A stretch of 45,323 nt of DNA, from the NCBI GenBank assembly GCA_945609985.1, contig CALYZQ010000008.1, forward strand, positions 1-45,323. The letters run 5' to 3'. Of this stretch, positions 34,646 through 42,793 are shown piece after piece. The notes beneath the pieces are model-generated. The model saw nothing but the letters and a program-made list of their open reading frames with translations, made no database searches and was not told where the DNA came from. The position numbers and the translations under genes are program-made. The stretch's first letter is position 1. Each line of letters starts with the position of its first letter. This stretch comes from an uncultured Lachnospiraceae bacterium. GTDB lineage: Bacteria > Bacillota > Clostridia > Lachnospirales > Lachnospiraceae.

Positions 34646-34723
34646 TAAAGGGAAGGGAGTATAAGGGAAATGATGAAATGGGGTAAGTGTATCTCTTTAC
34701 TTGGTATGCTTTTCGTATTATCC
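34622..34723 (+). repeat. 102-bp exact repeat, copy 2
   Basis: Identical to 30349-30450. It covers the end of lipoprotein C, the gap with its ribosome site, and the start of D. The third and fourth gene ends share a further run (CGCAAAATCGACAACCGCGT and on) at 32453 and 36920. Confidence 0.95.
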
Positions 34724-36967
34724 TTATCCGGCTGCGCAAAGCAGCCGGAGCAGGTAAAGGGCATAGAGGATACCGTAGTAAAGACAGAGGTGGACTGGGA
34801 GCAGGGCTTCACCGTGGGAGAAGTAAAGGAGGGACAGGAGTGGAACACTTGTGATTTCCAAAGGATTTCCCTGACTCATATCGGAGAGGGTGATTATACG
34901 GGTGGAAGTGTTCGGACAGATAACCTCAGGGGATATGTGGAAACGGCAGTTTATAAAACGGAAGAGAGTGAAAATTATTATGTAAAGCGTTTTTCTCCGG
35001 AGGGTACAGAGCTTGGCGAAGTATTTCTGGACGGTAGTAATTGGGGTGTGGAAGATATTAATATTTTTGCCTATGATGTTGTAGGAGACAGGATGTATTT
35101 CGGTATTATGCAAAGGAGTGAAGAACAAAGCTCCTTTCGCCTTCCTGCGCATGTATACATTGTAATGACTGATAGCAACGGAAAGTGGTTAAATACGGTA
35201 GATATCAGTGCCGGGCTGGCATCTCTGGGATGTGATAATGCTCCGGCATTTTTTGAAGTGGATGGGGACGGATACATATATGTCCGGACATGGAACGACA
35301 ATCAACAGGCAGTATTATATGTTACGGATAAGGAAGGAAAAGGGGTTCTATCTTATCAGTGTGATACCCCTGCAATGGATTCCATATTTACGCCTGTGCG
35401 GGATAATCATGGGCGATTATTTATTCCCATTTATAGGGTGGGCGAAAAAGCAACCCTTTTGCTATGGAAAAATTCTGTAAACCAGTGGCAGGAGCTTGCA
35501 AGGATAGAAGGCAAGACGGTATCCGATTGGTACGGTATGGAAGATAATTTTGTATATTACAAAGAAGGATACATGCTTGTGAGGTGGGATGTCGCGACAG
35601 GTGAAGGGGAATATTTGTTAGATTTGAAGAAGAATGATTTTGAGAGTATTTCGGGAAGTTGTATAGTTGCAATAAATACAGAGGGTAAGCTGTACTTGCG
35701 CAATTGTTCTATGGGGCAGGATTGGGTGGTGCGCGTTACTTCAGAAGTGCTGCCATACAAGGCCCCACTGGTGTTTGGAACCAGATCGGGAGGACCTGTG
35801 GTTGATGCAGTCATGGCGGAAGCTGTTATGTATTCACGTGAGTACTCTGTTCCTGTAGTAGTACAGGATGAAAGTGATAAATTTTCAGAAAGCCGTATGT
35901 TGATGGATATGGTGAACGGGAAGGGCCCCGATATCATGTGTGTAAGTCGCAGTGATATGAAAAATCTGCAAAGCAATGATGCGCTTCTTGATATTGGTGA
36001 ATTAATACCGGAAGAAGTAAAAGAAAGTCTTTTGCCACAGGCATTAGCGTCGGGAACAATGGATGGAGAACTTTATGGCATTCCGGTTGATATGAACCTG
36101 CATGTCATGTTTGCAAATAAAGAATTGTGGAACAGGAAGAGCTGGACATATGAGGAAGTGTTTGAAGTTTTAGAGCGAAATCCTCAATTAGAATATATCT
36201 TTACAAGTGGGTGGTCGTTTACTTCTTCCGTAAGTTATTTGTTTATTTATGACCTATTGCAGGGGAAGTCAAGATTTATAGATTGGGAGCATAATGTCAG
36301 TCGTTTTGAAGAGATGAAATTCCATGAGGTCTTAGAAATGCTGAAGCCATATGAAATAAGGGCATTAGCTTCGGAGACAGACGGTGGAAAAGATGCATTT
36401 CTTTCCGGAACTGCTTTGGGATATGCGGATACAAATTGTGGTCCGTTTCTATTTATATATTTGATGAATTTGTTTGGTGATAATGTTCATACGTTGGGAC
36501 TTCCGTCAGAGGACGGAAAAGGAGTTTACTTAGAGGCAGGAAATTATCTGGTAGTAAACGCTAATGTGAGTGAGGATAAGAAAGAAGATATCAAAGGATT
36601 TTTATTATGTATGTTGAACGAGGAAGTTCAGAGAGAAATCTCGAAAGATTCTCTTAGTGTTATAGAAGGTCTTGTGTACGACGAGTTGGAAGATAATATC
36701 TGTTATGATGAATCTACAGGGGATTATTACTATGAAATACTTGATAATGTGCGTATGGTAATAGAGGTTGCGGCAGACGGAACCGCCTATATGGAGGACT
36801 ACAAGGAATTAATAGAAAATGCTCAAGTGTTGACATATGAGAAGGAAGAGGTGTTGTCAATGATAGGAGAGGAATTGCAGGCTTTCTTCTCCGGCGAGCG
36901 TACCGCTATTGATGTCACTCGCAAAATCGACAACCGCGTACAGCTATATCTGGATGAGCAGGGCTAA
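34670..36967 (+). CDS. solute-binding-like lipoprotein D
   Basis: The protein has 765 residues, the longest of the four. Lipobox VLSLSGC; the first 19 residues equal those of B because of the shared 102-bp repeat. The N-terminal half is beta-rich; the C-terminal half has MVNGKGPDIMCVSRSDMKNL and DIKGFLLCMLNEEVQREISK, as in the solute-binding fold. The tail is NRVQLYLDEQG, so only the last two residues differ from its siblings. It is the last gene of the island; a promoter for the S4-yabP operon starts 7 bases after its stop. There is no terminator that I can see between them. Confidence 0.8.
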   Translation: MMKWGKCISLLGMLFVLSLSGCAKQPEQVKGIEDTVVKTEVDWEQGFTVGEVKEGQEWNTCDFQRISLTHIGEGDYTGGSVRTDNLRGYVETAVYKTEESENYYVKRFSPEGTELGEVFLDGSNWGVEDINIFAYDVVGDRMYFGIMQRSEEQSSFRLPAHVYIVMTDSNGKWLNTVDISAGLASLGCDNAPAFFEVDGDGYIYVRTWNDNQQAVLYVTDKEGKGVLSYQCDTPAMDSIFTPVRDNHGRLFIPIYRVGEKATLLLWKNSVNQWQELARIEGKTVSDWYGMEDNFVYYKEGYMLVRWDVATGEGEYLLDLKKNDFESISGSCIVAINTEGKLYLRNCSMGQDWVVRVTSEVLPYKAPLVFGTRSGGPVVDAVMAEAVMYSREYSVPVVVQDESDKFSESRMLMDMVNGKGPDIMCVSRSDMKNLQSNDALLDIGELIPEEVKESLLPQALASGTMDGELYGIPVDMNLHVMFANKELWNRKSWTYEEVFEVLERNPQLEYIFTSGWSFTSSVSYLFIYDLLQGKSRFIDWEHNVSRFEEMKFHEVLEMLKPYEIRALASETDGGKDAFLSGTALGYADTNCGPFLFIYLMNLFGDNVHTLGLPSEDGKGVYLEAGNYLVVNANVSEDKKEDIKGFLLCMLNEEVQREISKDSLSVIEGLVYDELEDNICYDESTGDYYYEILDNVRMVIEVAADGTAYMEDYKELIENAQVLTYEKEEVLSMIGEELQAFFSGERTAIDVTRKIDNRVQLYLDEQG

Positions 36968-36973
36968 GGAATG

Positions 36974-37002
36974 CTTGTCAGGAACCTGCGGATGTGGTAT
37001 GA
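36974..37002 (+). promoter_or_regulatory. sigma-A promoter of the S4-yabP-yabQ-divIC operon
   Basis: TTGTCA (36974-36979), a 17-base spacer and TATGAT (36997-37002) with an extended TGG before it. Confidence 0.7.
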
Positions 37003-37040
37003 TTTTAACCCAAGGAAGGTTTTATGCAAGGAGGTTACCC

Positions 37041-37280
37041 ATGAGATTAGACAAGTATTTGAAGGTATCAAGATTAATCAAGCGCCGTACTGTTGCAAAC
37101 GAGGCTTGCGACAGCGGCAGAGTACTGATAAATGATAAGCCTGCCAAGGCTTCTGCCAATGTGAAGGAAGGAGATATCATCACTATCGCCTTCGGCAATA
37201 AGGAGGTCAAGGTGGAGGTCTTAGATGTACAGGAGACTGTGCGCAAGGAGGAGGCAAAAGAGCTGTTCCGTTATCTGTAA
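37041..37280 (+). CDS. S4-domain RNA-binding protein (RlbA/YabO, Hsp15-like)
   Basis: The protein has 79 residues and is a lone S4 fold: MRLDKYLKVSRLIKRRTVAN, SGRVLINDKPAKAS and VKEGDIITIAFGNKEVKVEV are the usual S4 signature parts. It probably binds ribosomal or structured RNA; the B. subtilis counterpart YabO sits in the same place before yabP. The ATG at 37041 has CAAGGAGGT before it; a longer frame from 36909 overlaps lipoprotein D and is not used. Confidence 0.88.
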   Translation: MRLDKYLKVSRLIKRRTVANEACDSGRVLINDKPAKASANVKEGDIITIAFGNKEVKVEVLDVQETVRKEEAKELFRYL

Positions 37281-37286
37281 TAATTG

Positions 37287-37328
37287 CTGCTGCCAGTTCA
37301 TATATTGTAACAGGCAGCAGTATTTTAT
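37287..37328 (+). terminator. weak hairpin between the S4 gene and yabP
   Basis: CTGCTGCC (37287-37294) pairs with GGCAGCAG (37313-37320) around an 18-base loop, then TATTTTAT. It may attenuate rather than stop transcription into yabP. Confidence 0.5.
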
Positions 37329-37348
37329 TACATATAAAGGGGGACTCT

Positions 37349-37639
37349 ATGGAGGATTTAAGTACAAACACACGGATGCACAAGGTATCTATGACAAACC
37401 GCCGCTCCTGTGCCATAAGCGGGGTAAATGATGTGTTGTCCTTTGACATTCACGAGATTTTGCTGGAGACGGAGCAGGGAATGTTAATGATAAAGGGCGA
37501 CGATTTGCATGTGAACAGACTGACCCTGGATAAGGGGGAGGTGGATGTGGACGGCAGAATTGACAGCTTTACCTATTCGGATGTGGCAGGCAGCAGCGGA
37601 CACAAAAGCGAATCATTGCTTGCAAAGCTGTTCCGGTAG
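37349..37639 (+). CDS. yabP: sporulation protein YabP
   Basis: The protein has 96 residues. MTNRRSCAISGVNDVLSFDI and MLMIKGDDLHVNRLTLDKGE match YabP/YqfC, with the typical short length and beta-rich layout. In B. subtilis, YabP is made in the mother cell and is needed for spore coat and cortex development. AAGGGGG lies about 7 bases before the ATG. YabQ follows after 11 bases, as in spore formers generally. Confidence 0.92.
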   Translation: MEDLSTNTRMHKVSMTNRRSCAISGVNDVLSFDIHEILLETEQGMLMIKGDDLHVNRLTLDKGEVDVDGRIDSFTYSDVAGSSGHKSESLLAKLFR

Positions 37640-37650
37640 AGGAGCAGCAT

Positions 37651-38130
37651 ATGGCAGCTGAAAATGAATTTTTACTACATGCCCTGTATATGGGCATTTT
37701 TGTTACCTTTGTCTATGATATTCTGCGGATTGTGCGGCGGGTAATTCCGCATAATGGTTTCTTTGTTTCTCTGGAGGATTTGGGATTCTGGATATATTGT
37801 GCTCTGGAGGTCTTCCTGATGATGTATCATGAGAGCAATGGGACACTCAGATGGTTTGCTGTGTTGGGTGCCTTTGTGGGTATGTTTTCCTACAAAAAAC
37901 TGATCAGTCCTTATCTGGTGAAATATGTATCTTTGCTTATATGCAAGATGATAGGACCGATAGTAAAATTTGGTAAGTTTCTGGCAAAACCCATTAGGAA
38001 GGGTGCGATGAAGCTAAAGAATACAGCAGGCAAGGCAAAGAATCGGACCATCGGCAAAAACAGCCGTCTTAGGTGGGTTCTCAAAAAGAAGTTGACGTTC
38101 CTGGTGAAAATGCTTAAAATGACATTATGA
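37651..38130 (+). CDS. yabQ: spore cortex biosynthesis protein YabQ
   Basis: The protein has 159 residues with hydrophobic helices at about 8-25, 42-60, 67-85 and 90-110, then a long Lys/Arg-rich cytoplasmic tail. FLLHALYMGIFVTFVYDILR at the start is the usual YabQ opening. It is a mother-cell membrane protein needed for cortex formation. Its stop overlaps an ATG of the next gene (ATGA), and it directly follows yabP. Confidence 0.92.
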   Translation: MAAENEFLLHALYMGIFVTFVYDILRIVRRVIPHNGFFVSLEDLGFWIYCALEVFLMMYHESNGTLRWFAVLGAFVGMFSYKKLISPYLVKYVSLLICKMIGPIVKFGKFLAKPIRKGAMKLKNTAGKAKNRTIGKNSRLRWVLKKKLTFLVKMLKMTL

Positions 38131-38183
38131 GGGCTATGTCTTTTAGACGATACGGGTATCTGACCGTGGGAATGGAGAATTTT

Positions 38184-38489
38184 ATGGCAAAGAGAAAAGT
38201 GGCCTATCGCAAGAGAGTGCAGAACCGCTTCAGTATGTTTCTTGTGTCATTGGTCGTGTTATTGATTATTATAGTGGTGGCAGTAAAGGGTGTAGAGCTG
38301 CATGAGAAGCTGGATGCCCGTAATGCTGAGCTGGCACAGCTGAATACTCAGCTGGAGGCTGAGAAGAAGCGTGCTGAGGAAATTAAGGAATTTGAGAAGC
38401 GTACTCAGACATTGGGTTATGCAGAGGAAGTTGCCAAGGATAAACTGGGAATGGTGTACGAGGGCGAAATTGTATTTACAGAGGAATAG
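38184..38489 (+). CDS. divIC: DivIC/FtsB-type septum formation initiator
   Basis: The protein has 101 residues from the ATG at 38184: a short basic cytoplasmic part (KRKVAYRKRVQNR), one membrane helix (FLVSLVVLLIIIVVAVKG) and an extracytoplasmic coiled coil (ELHEKLDARNAELAQLNTQL) ending YAEEVAKDKLGMVYEGEIVF, the family signature. It joins FtsL in the divisome. AATGGAG lies about 6 bases before this ATG; earlier in-frame ATGs at 38127 and 38172 would add 19 or 4 residues. The former would overlap the yabQ stop. Confidence 0.9.
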   Translation: MAKRKVAYRKRVQNRFSMFLVSLVVLLIIIVVAVKGVELHEKLDARNAELAQLNTQLEAEKKRAEEIKEFEKRTQTLGYAEEVAKDKLGMVYEGEIVFTEE

Positions 38490-38503
38490 TGTGAAATGTT
38501 TGA

Positions 38504-38530
38504 GAGCGACTGAAAAGTTGCTCTTTTTTT
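38504..38530 (+). terminator. rho-independent terminator after divIC
   Basis: GAGCGAC (38504-38510) pairs with GTTGCTC (38517-38523), one G-T pair, then seven T. It separates divIC from the chemoreceptor. Confidence 0.85.
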
Positions 38531-38560
38531 AATATTTCTATTCCCTTTTTGGAATAATTG

Positions 38561-38569
38561 TGTTATAAT
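38561..38569 (+). promoter_or_regulatory. extended -10 promoter of the chemoreceptor gene
   Basis: TGTTATAAT is a perfect extended -10 (38561-38569). The -35 position (TTCCCT) is poor, and the extended element may make up for it. Confidence 0.6.
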
Positions 38570-38636
38570 TGCTAAAAGAGTATGACAATTGAAGTCTTTA
38601 GGGCTTTTAAATACGTCATTTTACAGGAGGAATACT

Positions 38637-39941
38637 ATGGGTAAGAAACAAACAGAAGCAAGTCTCAGACTTCAAAACATGAAAATGGAAAAGAAATTTT
38701 TAAAGGCCTTTAATAAGGTTATTGTAGGGGCACTCCTTACGGCAGTGGTTGCCATTGCCGGTATCCTGTTCCTCAACATTATCCCGGCAAAGAATGTAAT
38801 GGGCGGTATAGTGGTTATAATCTTGATATTGGTTGTCACATTTTTGAACATCGCAATAAGTTGTCTTGTTTCGAAGCATCTCTCCAAGAGTGTGGCGGTT
38901 CCGATACAGGAGATAAAGGCTAATGTACAGAAGTTGAGTGCCGGTGAATTGGATTTCACTATTGAGTATCGCAGTCAGGATGAAATCGGAGACCTTGCAC
39001 ATGAATTGAGAAAGGCTAGTTCCATCATCAAGGCAGTAATTACCGATTCAGGTTATATATTGGGCGAGATGGCAGAGGGAAGATTTAATGTTTCTTCTCA
39101 GGCACAGGACAGCTATGTAGGTGACTTTGGAGCATTGCTTACCGGTTTAAATAAGTTAAGTGATAAGATGGATGATACCATCCGTCAGATTAAGGATGCT
39201 TCCGAAAGAGTATATGTGGGCTCCTCTCAGTTGGCAGAGAGTGCACAGGATTTGGCAGAAGGAGCAACCGATCAGGCAGGTGCGGTAGAAGAGCTTACCG
39301 CTACCATTGAAGATGTTTATCATATCTCTGAGGAAAGTGCTGAGAATGCAAACAAGGCGGCTACAAGTGCAAAGGCTTCTGCAGAGGATGCTAAGCAGAG
39401 CAGAGAAAAGATTAACCAGCTTACAGAAGCTATGGAGCGTATTACTGATACGTCCAGAGAGATTGAGAATATCATTGCAGCAATTGAAGACATTGCATCA
39501 CAGACCAATCTGTTATCATTGAATGCTTCCATTGAGGCGGCAAGAGCCGGAGAGGCAGGAAGAGGTTTTGCGGTAGTTGCAGATCAGATTGGTAAGCTTG
39601 CAGCAGACAGTGCACAATCCGCAGTTACTACCAGAGAGTTAATCAGCAAATCCCTTGAGGAGATTGAGGGTGGTAACAGAATTGTTGAACATACCATGGA
39701 ATCCATCAATACAGTATTGGCAAATATGGAAGCCTTCGCAGGAATGGCATCCGGTGCTGCAGATGCATCCCGTGTACAGGCTGATATGCTGAATCAGGTT
39801 GTAGCCGGAATTGAGCAGATTTCCAACGTAGTTCAGAGTAATTCTGCAGCTGCTCAGGAAAATAATGCAGTCAGCGAGGAGCTTGCGGCACAGTCCGTTG
39901 GTTTGAGTGAGTTGATTGAAAAGTTTGTACTTCGCGACTAA
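38637..39941 (+). CDS. methyl-accepting chemotaxis protein without extracellular sensor domain
   Basis: The protein has 434 residues. Two adjacent membrane helices (about 24-45 and 50-72) with almost no loop between them leave no room for an outside sensor. A HAMP domain ([20 protein letters not shown]) and a second HAMP-like segment follow. The signalling hairpin tip [20 protein letters not shown] and [16 protein letters not shown] is complete. It would relay an internal or membrane signal to CheA/CheW, none of which is in this window. The ATG at 38637 has ACAGGAGG before it; an upstream TTG would add 16 residues. It stands between divIC and the SpoIIE-type gene with its own promoter and terminator. 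Confidence 0.93.
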   Translation: MGKKQTEASLRLQNMKMEKKFLKAFNKVIVGALLTAVVAIAGILFLNIIPAKNVMGGIVVIILILVVTFLNIAISCLVSKHLSKSVAVPIQEIKANVQKLSAGELDFTIEYRSQDEIGDLAHELRKASSIIKAVITDSGYILGEMAEGRFNVSSQAQDSYVGDFGALLTGLNKLSDKMDDTIRQIKDASERVYVGSSQLAESAQDLAEGATDQAGAVEELTATIEDVYHISEESAENANKAATSAKASAEDAKQSREKINQLTEAMERITDTSREIENIIAAIEDIASQTNLLSLNASIEAARAGEAGRGFAVVADQIGKLAADSAQSAVTTRELISKSLEEIEGGNRIVEHTMESINTVLANMEAFAGMASGAADASRVQADMLNQVVAGIEQISNVVQSNSAAAQENNAVSEELAAQSVGLSELIEKFVLRD

Positions 39942-39959
39942 AAGTAAATGATTGTAGAG

Positions 39960-39994
39960 CCGCCGTTCAATGTTATTTTGAATGGCGGTTTTTT
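39960..39994 (+). terminator. rho-independent terminator after the chemoreceptor
   Basis: CCGCCGTTCAA (39960-39970) pairs with TTGAATGGCGG (39978-39988) with one G-T pair, followed by six T. Confidence 0.9.
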
Positions 39995-40021
39995 AATGTT
40001 ATAAAGGAAATTAAGGAAATT

Positions 40022-40090
40022 TATGTCGCAAAAAATGAAGGCAGGGTCTCCTCAATTTGACAAAAAAACATGGCATCAGGTCACTATAAT
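40022..40090 (+). promoter_or_regulatory. Spo0A-type promoter of the SpoIIE-like gene
   Basis: TTGACA (40057-40062) and TATAAT (40085-40090) are separated by 22 bases, too far for unaided sigma-A but the spacing seen at the Spo0A-activated spoIIG promoter of B. subtilis (spoIIE there has 21). 0A-like boxes are present: TATGTCGCAAAA (40022-40033) and ATTTGACAAAAA (40055-40066), the latter overlapping the -35, as at known sites. Confidence 0.65.
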
Positions 40091-40131
40091 CAGATGCAGT
40101 GTCAAAAGAAAGTGAAACGATAGGAGGCAAT

Positions 40132-41325
40132 ATGGCGATTATTTTAGACAGAAAAAAGGAAGACTTATACAGCACGCAGGTATCCGATATGTGCAGACAC
40201 AGACTGCTTAACTATGCGGATACCTTCAGTGAGCTTGCGAAAAGCTTTAACAGGGAATTTACTTATAGCGGAAACGATAGGCAGAGTATATTGGATGCGC
40301 GGAAGTTCTGGGAAAGCAGGCAGGTTATATGCAGTAATCTGGATGAGGTTTCCCGGATTATCAGAACGGTAGCGGGAGAGGTGTTTTCCTTTCAGCCTTT
40401 GGAGGATAAAAAGAGAAAGATCCTGGTACACGCGCTTAGGGCGGAGGGCATTGTTGTGGAGGATATCTGTTACATACCCAATGTTGCGGGAGATAAGGCG
40501 GTAGGCATTACCATGTACACGGAGAAAAAGGGAGGTATACATGCCGGAGAGGTGGCGGATATGCTATCCGTTCTTTTGCGTGAAAATATTGAGGTGTCCG
40601 TGACCAGCCCTTATCTGGTGGACAGGCAAAGCCGCAGCTTTATTTTTGTGACGGAGGCAAAATATATTGCCCTCACGGGCTTTGCACGGGTGGTAAAGGA
40701 GGATGAGACCATATCAGGGGATAACTATTCCTTTTTGGAATCCGAGCGTGGAAAACTGACCATGATACTTTCTGACGGGACCGGCTCAGGAGAAAAGGCA
40801 TCAGGGGACAGTGAAAAGGTGCTGGATTTATTGGAGAAAATGCTGGAGGCAGGATATTCTATGGACACCGCGGTCAATCTGGTAAACTCCGCTCTTTTTG
40901 CGGAGGGAGAGGAGCAGAATCATCCCACACTGGATATTTGCGATATTAATTTGTACGACGGAACCTGTGAATTTTGCAAAGTAGGCGGTGCGGCATCCTT
41001 TGTAAAGCGGGAAAAGCAGGTGAGAATTATAGAGGGAGGCAGTCTGCCCCTTGGCATTTTCCAGTCCGTGCAGCTGCAGCAGAACCGTTTCCGTCTGCAA
41101 AGCGGTGACATTGTAATCTTAATGTCTGATGGAGTGCTGGATGCCTTTGGAGACTGTGAATATGAAAATGCCATGGAGCGTGCAATTTCTGAACTCGAAG
41201 AACAGAATCCGGGTGTGATTGCCGAGCGCCTGTTGCAGCTTGCCATCCGTGTGGGAAAAGGACATATCCGGGATGATATGACGATTTTGGTGGCAGGTGT
41301 GTGGGAAAAAAGCGAGAACGCTTGA
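40132..41325 (+). CDS. spoIIE: SpoIIE-type PP2C serine phosphatase lacking the membrane region
   Basis: The protein has 397 residues. Residues of about 1-190 resemble the SpoIIE middle (regulatory) region, leading into FARVVKEDETISGDNYSFLE. Residues of about 215-395 are the PP2C domain with ILSDGTGSGEKA, PLGIFQ, ILMSDGVLDAFG and RDDMTILVAG, with the metal-binding Asp residues in place. SpoIIE dephosphorylates SpoIIAA and so releases sigma F in the forespore. Full SpoIIE is about 800 residues with ten membrane helices first; none is seen here. The ATG at 40132 has ATAGGAGG just before it; an upstream in-frame ATG would add 11 residues. Position before tilS-hpt-ftsH supports the call. Confidence 0.85.
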   Translation: MAIILDRKKEDLYSTQVSDMCRHRLLNYADTFSELAKSFNREFTYSGNDRQSILDARKFWESRQVICSNLDEVSRIIRTVAGEVFSFQPLEDKKRKILVHALRAEGIVVEDICYIPNVAGDKAVGITMYTEKKGGIHAGEVADMLSVLLRENIEVSVTSPYLVDRQSRSFIFVTEAKYIALTGFARVVKEDETISGDNYSFLESERGKLTMILSDGTGSGEKASGDSEKVLDLLEKMLEAGYSMDTAVNLVNSALFAEGEEQNHPTLDICDINLYDGTCEFCKVGGAASFVKREKQVRIIEGGSLPLGIFQSVQLQQNRFRLQSGDIVILMSDGVLDAFGDCEYENAMERAISELEEQNPGVIAERLLQLAIRVGKGHIRDDMTILVAGVWEKSENA

Positions 41326-41359
41326 TTTTTACGGCATTTTGAGCTAACATTTAATCAAT

Positions 41360-42793
41360 ATGAAAGCGACAAGACAGACGGAAGAAAAAGTGTTTTCCTT
41401 TATGGAGGAGCACCATATGCTAAAGCCCGGAGACCGGGTGGTGGCGGGGATTTCCGGAGGGGCAGACTCGGTTTGCCTCTTATTTCTGTTGCGTGCTTAT
41501 GCAGGAAGGGTGCCGATTACTTTGACAGTGGTGCATGTCAATCACGGTATCCGCAAAGAAGCGGCACGGGATGCCGCATTTGTGGAAGAGCTTTGCAGGC
41601 AGTGGGAGATTCCTTTTTATCTGAGAAGCTATGATGTAAAGGCGATTGCAAGGGAGAAGAAGTGCTCCGAGGAAGAGGCCGGAAGGAAGGTGCGCTACGA
41701 GGCTTTTGCCGAAGTGGCTAAGGAGATTGGAGCGGGCAAAATTGCAGTGGCGCACAATGCAAACGACTGTAGTGAGACCATGCTGTTTCATTTGTTCCGC
41801 GGCACGGGAATTAAGGGTTTATCCGGAATTGCGCCTGTCAGGGATAATATTATCCGCCCCATTTTGTGTCTGGAGAGGACAGAAATCGAAGCATATTTAG
41901 AGGAGCAGGAGCTTACCTTCTGTCAGGATGCCACTAACGAGACGGATGATTACACCAGAAACCGCATCAGGCATCACATTTTGCCCTATGCTAAGGAGGA
42001 GATTTCCTCCGGCTGTATCAATAATATGACTCGTGCAGCAGGGATTTTGGCACAGGTTGAGGATTATTTAGAGCAGCAGACGAAGAGTGCCATGGAGCTT
42101 TGTGTGAAAAGTCCGGAGAAAAACAGGTACTGTATTGCATTGGAGCCGTTTTTCGGGTTACACTCTGTGATACGGGAGAGAATTCTGTTACAGGTAATTA
42201 AGGAGCTGACACCTGCAAGGAAGGATATATCCGCAGTGCATGTAAAGCTGCTTTTAGATGTGTGTAACGGGGAGACCGGCAGAAGTGTTTCCCTACCGTT
42301 TGGCATAGTGGGTATCCGGGAGTATGAGAATGTGATTGTGAAAAAGGAACGAGTGGATTCATCCCCTGTTCAGACGACAGTTTCACTTTCTATACAGGAG
42401 CTTGGGCAGGAGCCGGTAGAGGTAGTGACGGATACGGGAGAAAAACTGATTTTTACGGTATTTGACTATGAAAAAAATCAAGAAGTTCCCCAAAATGAGT
42501 ATACGAAATGGTTCGATTGTGATAAAATAGTTAAATCGTTGGAAATACGGACCCGCAGGCAGGGAGACTTTTTGAGTATCCGAAGTGGTGTGGGTGATAT
42601 CTGTCACAAGACACTGAAGGATTATATGATAACAGAGAAAATTCCCCGTGAGAGCAGGGACACAACATTACTTCTTGCGGAGGGAAGTCACGTTCTCTGG
42701 TTGCCGGGGTATCGTATCAGCGAATTTTACAAAGTTACAGAAAATACAAAACGAATTTTACAGGTGGAGGAAAGACATGGCGGAGCATATTAA
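41360..42793 (+). CDS. tilS: tRNA(Ile)-lysidine synthase
   Basis: The protein has 477 residues. The PP-loop SGGADS (32-37) and HVNHGIR, then HNANDCSETMLFHLFRGTGIK, are the TilS catalytic region; the C-terminal domain from about 385 (KSLEIRTRRQGDFLSIR, KTLKDYMITEKIPR) is the TilS substrate-binding end. It changes C34 of tRNA-Ile(CAU) to lysidine so that it reads AUA. Its last 17 bases overlap the start of hpt. It follows the SpoIIE-type gene after 34 bases. Confidence 0.95.
   Translation: MKATRQTEEKVFSFMEEHHMLKPGDRVVAGISGGADSVCLLFLLRAYAGRVPITLTVVHVNHGIRKEAARDAAFVEELCRQWEIPFYLRSYDVKAIAREKKCSEEEAGRKVRYEAFAEVAKEIGAGKIAVAHNANDCSETMLFHLFRGTGIKGLSGIAPVRDNIIRPILCLERTEIEAYLEEQELTFCQDATNETDDYTRNRIRHHILPYAKEEISSGCINNMTRAAGILAQVEDYLEQQTKSAMELCVKSPEKNRYCIALEPFFGLHSVIRERILLQVIKELTPARKDISAVHVKLLLDVCNGETGRSVSLPFGIVGIREYENVIVKKERVDSSPVQTTVSLSIQELGQEPVEVVTDTGEKLIFTVFDYEKNQEVPQNEYTKWFDCDKIVKSLEIRTRRQGDFLSIRSGVGDICHKTLKDYMITEKIPRESRDTTLLLAEGSHVLWLPGYRISEFYKVTENTKRILQVEERHGGAY

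Noticed and set aside
42648..42776. Longer N-terminus for hypoxanthine phosphoribosyltransferase
   Set aside because: The extra codons lie wholly inside tilS, have no ribosome site, and the family starts where the ATG at 42777 places it.
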